DNA of 9,784 nucleotides from Burkholderiales bacterium (lineage in GTDB: Bacteria > Pseudomonadota > Gammaproteobacteria > Burkholderiales > Burkholderiaceae_F), in the NCBI GenBank assembly GCA_024641225.1, contig JAHEDN010000066.1:1-9784 (forward strand), read 5' to 3'. The number at the start of each line of letters is the position of its first letter. Position 1 is the stretch's first letter. Position numbers and translations under genes: made by a program. This document shows positions 1-8,083 of the stretch, one piece after another. The notes under the pieces are model-generated. The model made no database searches. It worked only from the letters and a program-made list of their open reading frames with translations, and had not been told where the DNA came from.

Positions 1-89
1 AGTCCGGCGGGCAGTATATCGACGCGTTCCCGGCGAGCCTGCGTCGGAGGCATCGGTGCCGCGAGCAACGACGGGCACGGTGCGGCCAC
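1..89. other. Left-edge non-coding or divergent-gene region
   Basis: This stretch precedes the uvrD promoter candidate. I cannot assign a gene to it. A leftward ATG at 53-51 opens a frame that stays open to the window edge (17 codons), but it has no ribosome binding site and the fragment is too short to identify. The rightward frames are also open by chance, as expected in GC-rich DNA. It could hold the start of a divergent gene or be plain intergenic DNA. Confidence 0.3.
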
Positions 90-95
90 TACAAT
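90..95 (+). promoter_or_regulatory. Candidate -10 element for uvrD
   Basis: TACAAT matches the sigma-70 -10 consensus TATAAT at five of six positions and stands out in GC-rich surroundings. No convincing -35 hexamer lies 16-18 bp upstream. If it is used, transcription would start near position 102. A TTG start at 103 would then have no leader, while the GTG at 130 would have a leader of about 28 nt. This is inference from sequence only. Confidence 0.45.
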
Positions 96-129
96 CGCAG
101 CCTTGCTGTATTCCGAACCGAACCCTCCC

Positions 130-2331
<2,202 letters not shown>

Positions 2332-3087
2332 TCAGGCGGGTGCGCGCTCGCCGTCAACGAACACCGACCGGTACATCGGATACAGGCTGGCCTGAACGAT
2401 CGTCATCAGGATCAGCGCCAGCGGCGCCATCAGCATCGACAGCAGTTCACGCGAACTGATCAGGGAACTCAGCAGCATCACCGCCGCGACGCTTACCCCC
2501 AGCGTCAGCACACCGGCGGCCACGGCGAAGATCAGCAGCGGTCCGACGTTGCGCCAGCAGGCGACCACGCTGCCGAACATCGCCTTGGCCGGAGCGATGG
2601 CATGCCAGCCGGCGAGTACCGGCGCAAACCACATCATGGCCATGACCGGCAGGTAAAGCGCGAACTGCACCAGCAGCGAGGACAGCGGCAGTTCCTGAAG
2701 CGATTGCGGCGCTTCCCCGTTGGCCGGCTCCGGAACGAACAGCGCCGCCAGCGTGGCCACGATCAGCAGCAGGATCGCGTTGATGATCCCCAGCCGGAGC
2801 ATCTGCTCGCGCGCAGGCGTCGGCCGGAATGGCTGCGCAAACGCCAGCGGTGTCGGCATCCGGCCTTCGGCGACGTCGCGGCAGGCAGTCAGCAGGCCAA
2901 CCGACGCGAACGGCGCGAGCACGCCGGAAATGGCGATGCCGACGATCGGCAGCAGCGCAGGCGCAAGCAGCATCAGTAGATACAGGACGACCATCGCCGG
3001 AAGTCCAATCGGCTGGCGGCCGAACAGTCGCATGCCCTCACGTAGCCAGCGGAGGCCGGCGCTGGCCGGCAGGGTGTTGATCTGCAT
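2332..3087 (-). CDS. BPSS1780-family integral membrane protein, function unknown
   Basis: A 251-aa hydrophobic protein of the inner membrane with no recognised catalytic motif. Predicted membrane segments lie at about residues 30-67 (probably two passes), 98-117, 135-158, 182-208 and 217-238. The N-terminus (INTLPASAGLRWLREGMRLF) is an amphipathic lead-in, and a short polar loop with PFRPTPAREQ lies around 86-95. The pattern resembles the family named BPSS1780 after Burkholderia pseudomallei, which I recall beside thrB in betaproteobacteria. That assignment rests on recognition, not a search. The ATG has no ribosome binding site, but TAGAAT lies six bases upstream, so its mRNA may be leaderless. 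It sits 32 bp after thrB and could also be read through from it. The role is unknown; the shared orientation with thrB does not by itself link it to threonine synthesis. Confidence 0.85.
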   Translation of the reverse strand: MQINTLPASAGLRWLREGMRLFGRQPIGLPAMVVLYLLMLLAPALLPIVGIAISGVLAPFASVGLLTACRDVAEGRMPTPLAFAQPFRPTPAREQMLRLGIINAILLLIVATLAALFVPEPANGEAPQSLQELPLSSLLVQFALYLPVMAMMWFAPVLAGWHAIAPAKAMFGSVVACWRNVGPLLIFAVAAGVLTLGVSVAAVMLLSSLISSRELLSMLMAPLALILMTIVQASLYPMYRSVFVDGERAPA

Positions 3088-3093
3088 GCGCGG

Positions 3094-3099
3094 ATTCTA
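3094..3099 (-). promoter_or_regulatory. Candidate -10 element of the membrane-protein gene
   Basis: On the minus strand this reads TAGAAT, one mismatch from TATAAT. An ATGACT at 3118-3123 (four of six to TTGACA) lies 18 bp upstream and overlaps the thrB stop. Six bases separate the hexamer from the ATG at 3087, which puts the expected +1 at or next to the A of the start codon. It would give the last gene of the leftward block its own promoter. Confidence 0.4.
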
Positions 3100-3119
3100 T
3101 GGTGCGGCGCGGCAGGCAG

Positions 3120-4088
3120 TCATGAACATGTGGGCCAAGGCAGGATCTCGTCGGCCTTGCGCTGCCGGAGCGTCACTTCGAAGCGGGTCGGATCGTGTGG
3201 GGGGGTCAGCGTGTGCGCGTCGCGCGGCAGGTACAGGTCGTACAGGCGCGAAACCCAGAAGCGCAGGGCCGCAGCGCGCAGCACGGTGCGCCAGCAGTCG
3301 TGTTCGATTTCGGTGAGCGGCCGCACCGCGTGGTAGGCGTCGAGCAACGCCTGCGCGCGCGCCGAGTCGAATTCCGCCGTGACGAGGTCGACGCACCAGT
3401 CATTGACGGTGACCGCGAGGTCGTACAGCCACAGGCTGCAGCCGGCGAAGTAGAAGTCGATCACGCCGCCGATGCGGCCCCCGTCCCACAGGACGTTGTC
3501 GCGAAACAGGTCGGCGTGGATCGGTCCGCTCGGCATCTGTTCGAATGCCGGGCTGCGGAAGAAACTGTCCTGGAAGATCACTTCCTCGGCCAGTTCGTGA
3601 AACAGATGGTCCGGAATCCTGGGTTCGAGGCGCGCCAGCGCATCCTTCCACCAGCCGATGCCGCGCAGATTGGGCTGAAAGCGCGCGAAGTCGCCGGCCG
3701 CCACATGCATGCGTGCGAGCAGGTCGCCCATCGTCGCGCACTGCGCTGCGGTCGGCGCATCGACGCAGCGCCCGGGCAGCCGTTCGACGATCGCTACCGG
3801 CTTGCCGCGCGCCTCGGCCACCAGCGTGCCGGCGCGGGTCTCGCAGGGCAGCGGAACCGGCAGTCCACGTCGCGCCAGATGCTGCATCAGTTCCAGATAG
3901 AACGGCAGTTGCGCAAAGCTGAGGCGCTCGAACACCGTCAGCACGAAATCGCCCGCCTCGGTGGTCAGAAAGAAGTTGCTGTTCTCGATGCCGGCGGCGA
4001 TACCCTGCAGGGCACGCAGACGCCCGATGGAAAACTGCTGCAGCAGGCGCTCGACTTGCGTCTCGGTCAATGCGGTGAAGACGGCCAT
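3120..4088 (-). CDS. thrB: Homoserine kinase, APH-like type (ThrB)
   Basis: Phosphorylates L-homoserine with ATP to give O-phosphohomoserine, the penultimate step of threonine biosynthesis, in the cytoplasm. The 322-aa protein has the choline/aminoglycoside kinase fold rather than the GHMP fold of E. coli ThrB. Visible features are the nucleotide-loop region GIENSNFF (33-40), the Brenner motif HADLFRDN (191-198, with catalytic-base candidate D193 and metal ligand N198) and the metal-binding DFYFAGC (211-217, D211). The N-terminus MAVFTALTETQVERLL is typical of the family, and length is normal (about 315-330). The ATG is preceded only by a weak GAG. A 28-codon frame stops one base before it and might couple translation. 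No -10 is evident in the 97-bp spacer, so it is probably co-transcribed with the DUF2782 gene. Confidence 0.95.
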   Translation of the reverse strand: MAVFTALTETQVERLLQQFSIGRLRALQGIAAGIENSNFFLTTEAGDFVLTVFERLSFAQLPFYLELMQHLARRGLPVPLPCETRAGTLVAEARGKPVAIVERLPGRCVDAPTAAQCATMGDLLARMHVAAGDFARFQPNLRGIGWWKDALARLEPRIPDHLFHELAEEVIFQDSFFRSPAFEQMPSGPIHADLFRDNVLWDGGRIGGVIDFYFAGCSLWLYDLAVTVNDWCVDLVTAEFDSARAQALLDAYHAVRPLTEIEHDCWRTVLRAAALRFWVSRLYDLYLPRDAHTLTPPHDPTRFEVTLRQRKADEILPWPTCS

Positions 4089-4185
4089 TTCAGCTCGGCC
4101 TGCGCGTCATCGGTTGCCGGTTGCCTGTCGCCGCGCGGGCATCGGACTGCCCCGCGTGTCCGCGTACGTCCTGCATGAGCCGGAC
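4089..4185 (-). other. thrB leader with a possible 28-codon upstream ORF
   Basis: The 97-bp spacer between the DUF2782 stop and thrB holds a minus-strand frame from ATG 4176 to TGA 4090 encoding 28 residues (MQDVRGHAGQS...TRRPS). Its stop is followed by one A and then the thrB ATG. It has no clear Shine-Dalgarno and only two threonines, so it does not look like a classical attenuator peptide. GGTTGCC occurs twice in tandem at 4112-4125. A weak 5-bp inverted repeat (GACTC/GAGTC) lies at 4183-4199, over the DUF2782 stop. No terminator or strong promoter is visible. Confidence 0.25.
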
Positions 4186-4542
4186 TCAGAACTCGAGTCT
4201 GAAGAAGTTCTGTGTCGACAGCCCTGAACTCAGGTCCTGCGTCGACAGCGGGGTACGGCCCTCGCGGTTCTCCAGGTAAAACCGAGGCTCACCGCGCGGG
4301 GTGGTGACACGCACTTCGCCGATCCGGTTGCCGCGCCGGATCTGCTCGATCCGGGGCCATGGCAGTGTCGGTTCGTCCTTCGCTTCCGCGGGTGGGGTTT
4401 CCGCCTTCTGTTCAGCCGAGGCGGTGGCCGCAGCAGCCGGAGCGACGCCCTCGGCCGGCAGCGCCGGCGGGGCCGGCTGCGCCGCCGCAGCCAGCGCCAC
4501 GGGCAGCAGCACGGCAGCAGCGAATGCGGTCGTCGGCTTCAT
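4186..4542 (-). CDS. DUF2782-family secreted or periplasmic protein
   Basis: A 118-aa protein of unknown function. Residues 1 to about 21 (MKPTTAFAAAVLLPVALAAAA) form a Sec-type signal peptide with likely cleavage after an AxA-like site. There is no cysteine, so it is not a lipoprotein. Residues 22-58 are low-complexity Ala/Pro/Glu, probably a flexible linker. The conserved C-terminal part starts near PRIEQIRRGNRIGEVRVTT and continues through RFYLENREGRTP to FFRLEF, matching DUF2782 as I recall it. The family is small and uncharacterised, and in betaproteobacteria is often found between polA and thrB, as here. The ATG has no Shine-Dalgarno, but TACAAT lies six bases before it, suggesting its own promoter and a leaderless mRNA. 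The gap to the upstream LOG gene is 28 bp. Confidence 0.85.
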   Translation of the reverse strand: MKPTTAFAAAVLLPVALAAAAQPAPPALPAEGVAPAAAATASAEQKAETPPAEAKDEPTLPWPRIEQIRRGNRIGEVRVTTPRGEPRFYLENREGRTPLSTQDLSSGLSTQNFFRLEF

Positions 4543-4548
4543 GGCGAA

Positions 4549-4554
4549 ATTGTA
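4549..4554 (-). promoter_or_regulatory. Candidate -10 element of the DUF2782-thrB unit
   Basis: The minus strand reads TACAAT, five of six to the sigma-70 -10 consensus, with exactly six bases before the ATG at 4542. The -35 region is poor; the best hexamer is CTGTGA at 4571-4576, three of six, over the LOG stop codon. The expected +1 falls on the start codon, predicting a leaderless transcript covering DUF2782 and probably thrB. Confidence 0.45.
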
Positions 4555-4570
4555 AGCCGGCGACGGCCAC

Positions 4571-5308
4571 TCACAGGTAGAGCATCTGCTCGCGTTCGGT
4601 GGCGCTCTGCTCGAAGCCGCGCGACTCGTAGAAGTCGAAGATCGCGTCGACCACGGCGTCGTCGTCGTCGACCTGTTTCATCAGGTCGATGTCGCCAGGG
4701 TCGATCAACCCGCGGGCGGCCAGCGTGTCACGCATCCAGCCGAGCAGGCCGTCCCAGAATCCGTTGCCGACCAGCACGATCGGAATGCGGCGTCCCTTGC
4801 GGGTCTGGATCAGCGTCAGCGCCTCGAACAGTTCGTCGAGCGTGCCGAAGCCTCCCGGCATGACCACATAAGCCGCTGCGTACTTGACGAACGCCACCTT
4901 GCGGGCAAAGAAATGGCGAAAACGCAGCGCGATGTCCTGGTACTCGTTGCCGTGCTGCTCGAACGGCAGCTCGATGTTCAGCCCGACCGACGGCGAGCGG
5001 CCCTCGAATGCGCCGCGGTTCGCCGCCTCCATCACCCCCGGCCCGCCGCCGCTGATCACCGCGAAACCGGCGTCGGAAAGCTTGCGCGCGATGCGCATGG
5101 CCTGCTGGTAGACCGGCGAATCGGCCCTCAGCCGCGAACTGCCGAAGATCGACACCGCGGGCCGGATCTCCGACAGCCGCTCGGTGGCCTCGACGAACTC
5201 CGAGATAATCCCCCACAGATGCCAGGATTCGCGGGCTTTCTGGCTGGTGGCCCGCTCCGGCATCTTCACTGCGCGCAACGTGGGAATGTTCTTCTGACGA
5301 TCAAGCAC
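4571..5308 (-). CDS. LOG-family nucleotide 5'-monophosphate phosphoribohydrolase (TIGR00730-type)
   Basis: A Rossmann-fold protein of the 'lysine decarboxylase-like' LOG family. Characterised members hydrolyse nucleoside or cytokinin riboside 5'-monophosphates to the free base and ribose 5-phosphate. The old lysine decarboxylase name is a misannotation. Visible motifs are VSIFGSSR (52-59), SGGGPGVMEAANRG (86-99) and the signature PGGFGTLDE (151-159). At 245 aa it carries about 50 residues ahead of the Rossmann core (IPTLRAV, then ESWHLWGIISEFVEATERL), marking the longer subgroup. I set the start at GTG 5308-5306: a perfect AAGGAGGT lies eight bases upstream, and IPTLRA fits homologues as I recall them. 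The frame extends upstream to 5734, but that part is antisense to polA and is not real. The physiological substrate is unknown. It is divergent to polA. Confidence 0.93.
   Translation of the reverse strand: MLDRQKNIPTLRAVKMPERATSQKARESWHLWGIISEFVEATERLSEIRPAVSIFGSSRLRADSPVYQQAMRIARKLSDAGFAVISGGGPGVMEAANRGAFEGRSPSVGLNIELPFEQHGNEYQDIALRFRHFFARKVAFVKYAAAYVVMPGGFGTLDELFEALTLIQTRKGRRIPIVLVGNGFWDGLLGWMRDTLAARGLIDPGDIDLMKQVDDDDAVVDAIFDFYESRGFEQSATEREQMLYL
5204..5209 (+). promoter_or_regulatory. Weak candidate -10 element for polA inside the LOG gene
   Basis: GATAAT matches TATAAT at five positions and lies about 114 bp before the polA TTG. The hexamer 17 bp upstream is a poor -35. Because the start codons of polA and the LOG gene are only 14 bp apart, any polA promoter must lie within or antisense to the LOG gene; this is the best candidate I see. 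Confidence 0.2.
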
Positions 5309-5316
5309 TGCCGGGT

Positions 5317-5324
5317 ACCTCCTT
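5317..5324 (-). promoter_or_regulatory. Strong Shine-Dalgarno of the LOG gene, overlapping the polA start
   Basis: The minus strand reads AAGGAGGT, fully complementary to the 16S rRNA 3' end, eight bases before the GTG at 5308. It decides the start of the LOG gene. On the other strand it covers the first two bases of the polA TTG start codon (5323-5325). It is the strongest ribosome binding site in the window. Confidence 0.8.
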
Positions 5325-8061
5325 GAAGACGCTGCTGCTCGTCGACGGTTCGAGTTACTTATACCGCGCTTTCCATGCGTTGCCGGACCTCCGTACGGTC
5401 GAAGGCGAACCGACGGGCGCGCTGCGCGGATTCGTCGGCATGCTGCGTACGCTTCGCGCCCAGGTGCCGCACGACTACTGCGCCTGCGTGTTCGACGCCA
5501 AGGGACCGACCTTCCGCGACGACCTCTACCCGCAGTACAAGGCCAACCGCGCGCCGATGCCGCCCGACCTGGCGGCACAGATCGCGCCGATCCACGAGGC
5601 GACGGCCGCACTCGGCTGGCCGGTTCTGGAAGTCGAGGGCATCGAGGCCGACGACGTGATCGGCACGCTGGCGCGCGAAGCCGAAGCTCACAGTGTCCGC
5701 GCAGTGATCTCCACGGGAGACAAGGACCTGGCACAGCTGGTCGACGAGCACGTCACGCTGGTGAACACGATGAGCGGCGAGCGGCTCGACGTCGACGGCG
5801 TGGTGGCCAAGTTCGGCGTCCGTCCGGACCAGATCGTCGATTTCCTGACGCTGGTCGGAGACGCCGTCGACAACGTTCCCGGAGTGGACAAGGTCGGGCC
5901 GAAAACGGCCGCCAAGTGGCTGGCCGAGTACGGCTCGCTCGATGCGATCGTCGCCAACGCCGGGAAGATCGGCGGCAAGGTCGGCGAGAACCTGCGTGCT
6001 GCGCTCGACTGGTTGCCGACGGCGCGCAGACTCGTGACCATTCGGACCGATGCCGAACTCGGCGGGGCGCTGCCGCATTTCGATTCGCTCGCCGTGCGGC
6101 CGCCGGACCACGACAGGCTGCGCGTACTGTTCGACCGCTGGGAGTTCCGGACCTTCCTCAAGGGCCTCGACAGCAGTTCATCGAAAGACAGCTCCGCTGA
6201 CGCCGAGGCGGCCACCGCGCAGCCGGACCCGGCTGATGAAACGGCGACGCCGCAGTACGAAACGGTCGTGACGCCGGCGCAGCTGGAGCTTTGGCTGGCG
6301 CGGATCAACGCCGCGCCGCTGGTAGCCGTCGATACCGAGACCACGTCGCTCGACCCGATGGCGGCGAAACTGGTCGGCATCTCGCTGGCGACGGCGGACG
6401 AGCACGGCAACCTCGCCTGCTACATGCCGCTGGCACATCGCTATCCGGGAGTGCCGGAGCAATTGCCTTTCGAGGCCACGCTGCGCGCAATGCAGCCGTG
6501 GCTGGAAAGCGAACAGCACAAGAAGGTCGGCCAGCACCTCAAGTACGACGCGCACGTCTTCGCCAACCATGGCATCCGGCTGGCCGGGATCGCGCACGAC
6601 ACGATGCTCGAAAGCTACGTGCTCGAGGCGCACCGCAGCCACAACATGGACGACCTCGCCGAGCGGCACCTCGGACGGACCACGATCCGCTACGAGGAAG
6701 TCTGCGGCAAGGGCGCGAGCCAGATCGGTTTCGACGAGGTGGCCCTCGATCGCGCCACCGATTATGCGGCCGAGGACGCCGAGGTCACGCTCGCGCTGCA
6801 TCAGTCGCTATGGCCGCGGCTGGAGAGCGCGGCGCAGCTTCGCCATGTCTACGAGTCGATCGAGATGCCGGTGTCGAAGATCCTCTTCGAGATGGAACGC
6901 ACCGGCGTGCTGGTCGACCGCGAGCGGCTCGCCGCGCAGAGCGTGGAGATCGCGAAGAGGCTGGCCGAGCTCGAAGCGCGCGCGCATGAACTGGCCGGCC
7001 AGCCGTTCAACCTCGGCAGTCCGAAGCAGATCGGCGAGATCCTGTTCGGAGTGCTGAAGCTGCCGGTGGCGAAGAAGACCGCCAGTGGCGCGCCGTCGAC
7101 CGACGAGGAAGTTCTGGAGAAGCTAGCCGAGGACTACCCGCTGCCCAAGGTGCTGCTCGAGCACCGCGGGCTGGCCAAGCTGAAGTCCACCTACTGCGAC
7201 AAGCTCGCCGCCAGCATCGATCCGTCCACCGGCCGCGTGCACACCAGCTACGGACAGGCGATCGCCGTGACCGGCCGCCTTTCGTCGAGCGAGCCGAACC
7301 TGCAGAACATCCCGATCCGCACCTCCGAGGGCCGGCGCATCCGCGAGGCGTTCATCGCTCCGCCCGGCTGCCGGATCGTGTCCGCCGACTATTCGCAGGT
7401 CGAGTTGCGCATCATGGCGCACATCAGCGGCGACGAAGGGTTGCTGTCGGCTTTTGCGGCCGGAGAGGACATCCACCGCGCCACCGCCAGCGAGGTCTTC
7501 GGGGTGCCTCTCGGCGAAGTGAACGGTGAGCAGCGCCGTTATGCGAAGGTGATCAACTTCGGCTTGATCTATGGCATGAGTGCCTACGGTCTCGCCTCCA
7601 ACCTCGGCATCGACAAGGACATCGCGCGCAATTTCATCGAGCGCTATTTCACGCGCTATCCGGGCGTGGCGAAGTACATGGAGCGAACGCGCGAGCAGGC
7701 GAAGCGGCAGGGCTACGTCGAGACCGTGTTCGGCCGCCGGCTCTGGCTGGCCGAGATCAATTCGCCCAACGGTCCGCGTCGCTCGGCCGCCGAGCGCGCG
7801 GCCATCAACGCGCCGATGCAGGGCACAGCGGCGGATCTCATCAAGCTGGCGATGATCGCCGTCCACGGCTGGCTGCTGCGCGAGCGGCTGTCCACCCGCT
7901 TGATCATGCAGGTGCACGACGAACTGGTCTTCGAGGTCCCGGAAGCGGAACTCGAAGAGGTCCTGGCGCAGGTGCCGGCGCTGATGAGCGGTGTGGCGCA
8001 GCTCAAGGCGCCGCTGCTTGCCGAGGTCGGCGTTGGCGAAAACTGGCAGCGCGCGCATTGA
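5323..8061 (+). CDS. polA: DNA polymerase I (5'-3' exonuclease, proofreading, polymerase)
   Basis: Fills repair gaps and removes RNA primers from Okazaki fragments. The 912-aa protein has all three domains. The 5'-3' nuclease (about 1-280) starts LLLVDGSSYLYRAF and contains VGDAVDNVPGVDKVG (178-192). A low-complexity Ser/Ala/Pro linker spans about 283-310. The 3'-5' exonuclease keeps its acidic residues: D337 and E339 in DTETTSLD, D409 in LKYDA, and Y481 and D485 in YAAED, so proofreading should be active. The polymerase has motif A DYSQVELR (D689, E694), motif B RRYAKVINFGLIYG (R738, K742, F746, Y750) and motif C VHDE (D866). Length is close to E. coli (928). The TTG start gives the conserved MKTLLLVDGSS end but has almost no Shine-Dalgarno (GGG at 5313-5315), so initiation is probably weak. 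Divergent to the LOG gene; glpD follows after 22 bp. Confidence 0.98.
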   Translation: MKTLLLVDGSSYLYRAFHALPDLRTVEGEPTGALRGFVGMLRTLRAQVPHDYCACVFDAKGPTFRDDLYPQYKANRAPMPPDLAAQIAPIHEATAALGWPVLEVEGIEADDVIGTLAREAEAHSVRAVISTGDKDLAQLVDEHVTLVNTMSGERLDVDGVVAKFGVRPDQIVDFLTLVGDAVDNVPGVDKVGPKTAAKWLAEYGSLDAIVANAGKIGGKVGENLRAALDWLPTARRLVTIRTDAELGGALPHFDSLAVRPPDHDRLRVLFDRWEFRTFLKGLDSSSSKDSSADAEAATAQPDPADETATPQYETVVTPAQLELWLARINAAPLVAVDTETTSLDPMAAKLVGISLATADEHGNLACYMPLAHRYPGVPEQLPFEATLRAMQPWLESEQHKKVGQHLKYDAHVFANHGIRLAGIAHDTMLESYVLEAHRSHNMDDLAERHLGRTTIRYEEVCGKGASQIGFDEVALDRATDYAAEDAEVTLALHQSLWPRLESAAQLRHVYESIEMPVSKILFEMERTGVLVDRERLAAQSVEIAKRLAELEARAHELAGQPFNLGSPKQIGEILFGVLKLPVAKKTASGAPSTDEEVLEKLAEDYPLPKVLLEHRGLAKLKSTYCDKLAASIDPSTGRVHTSYGQAIAVTGRLSSSEPNLQNIPIRTSEGRRIREAFIAPPGCRIVSADYSQVELRIMAHISGDEGLLSAFAAGEDIHRATASEVFGVPLGEVNGEQRRYAKVINFGLIYGMSAYGLASNLGIDKDIARNFIERYFTRYPGVAKYMERTREQAKRQGYVETVFGRRLWLAEINSPNGPRRSAAERAAINAPMQGTAADLIKLAMIAVHGWLLRERLSTRLIMQVHDELVFEVPEAELEEVLAQVPALMSGVAQLKAPLLAEVGVGENWQRAH
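5358..5363 (-). promoter_or_regulatory. Candidate -10 element for the LOG gene inside polA
   Basis: The minus strand reads TATAAG, five of six to TATAAT, in an AT-rich patch within polA codons 12-14. It would place +1 near 5350 and give a leader of about 40 nt containing the AAGGAGGT site. The -35 region is not convincing. The match forces a rare TTA leucine codon in polA (residue 13). Confidence 0.35.
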
Positions 8062-8068
8062 GCGCGCG
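8050..8068 (+). repeat. GC-only hairpin enclosing the polA stop codon
   Basis: CGCGCGC (8050-8056) and GCGCGCG (8062-8068) form a perfect 7-bp stem around the loop ATTGA, which contains the polA TGA (8059-8061). No U-tract follows, so it is unlikely to terminate by itself. It ends two bases before AGGG, the likely glpD ribosome binding site, and could affect glpD translation or mRNA stability. Confidence 0.55.
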
Positions 8069-8083
8069 GCAGGGCACTTGATC

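Noticed and set aside
1..53. Leftward frame from ATG 53 to the window edge
   Set aside because: Only 17 codons are visible, with no ribosome binding site and no recognisable protein start; not enough to call a gene.
3195..4178. 327-codon plus-strand frame opposite thrB
   Set aside because: Antisense to a complete homoserine kinase with its Brenner motif; no sign of a second protein.
4646..4670. GTC triplet run in the LOG gene, shared with a similar run in glpD (about 8218-8232)
   Set aside because: Simple codon runs encoding Asp (LOG, minus strand) and Ser (GlpD). The shared string is explained by the triplet repeat and does not indicate a mobile or regulatory repeat.
5309..5734. N-terminal extension of the LOG frame to 387 aa
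   Set aside because: The extra residues are antisense to polA, Arg/Pro/Ser rich and not family-like, while a perfect Shine-Dalgarno marks GTG 5308.
7991..8083. Earlier glpD start overlapping polA
   Set aside because: The added residues are Arg-rich and unlike GlpD N-termini; GTG 8084 has a ribosome binding site at good spacing.
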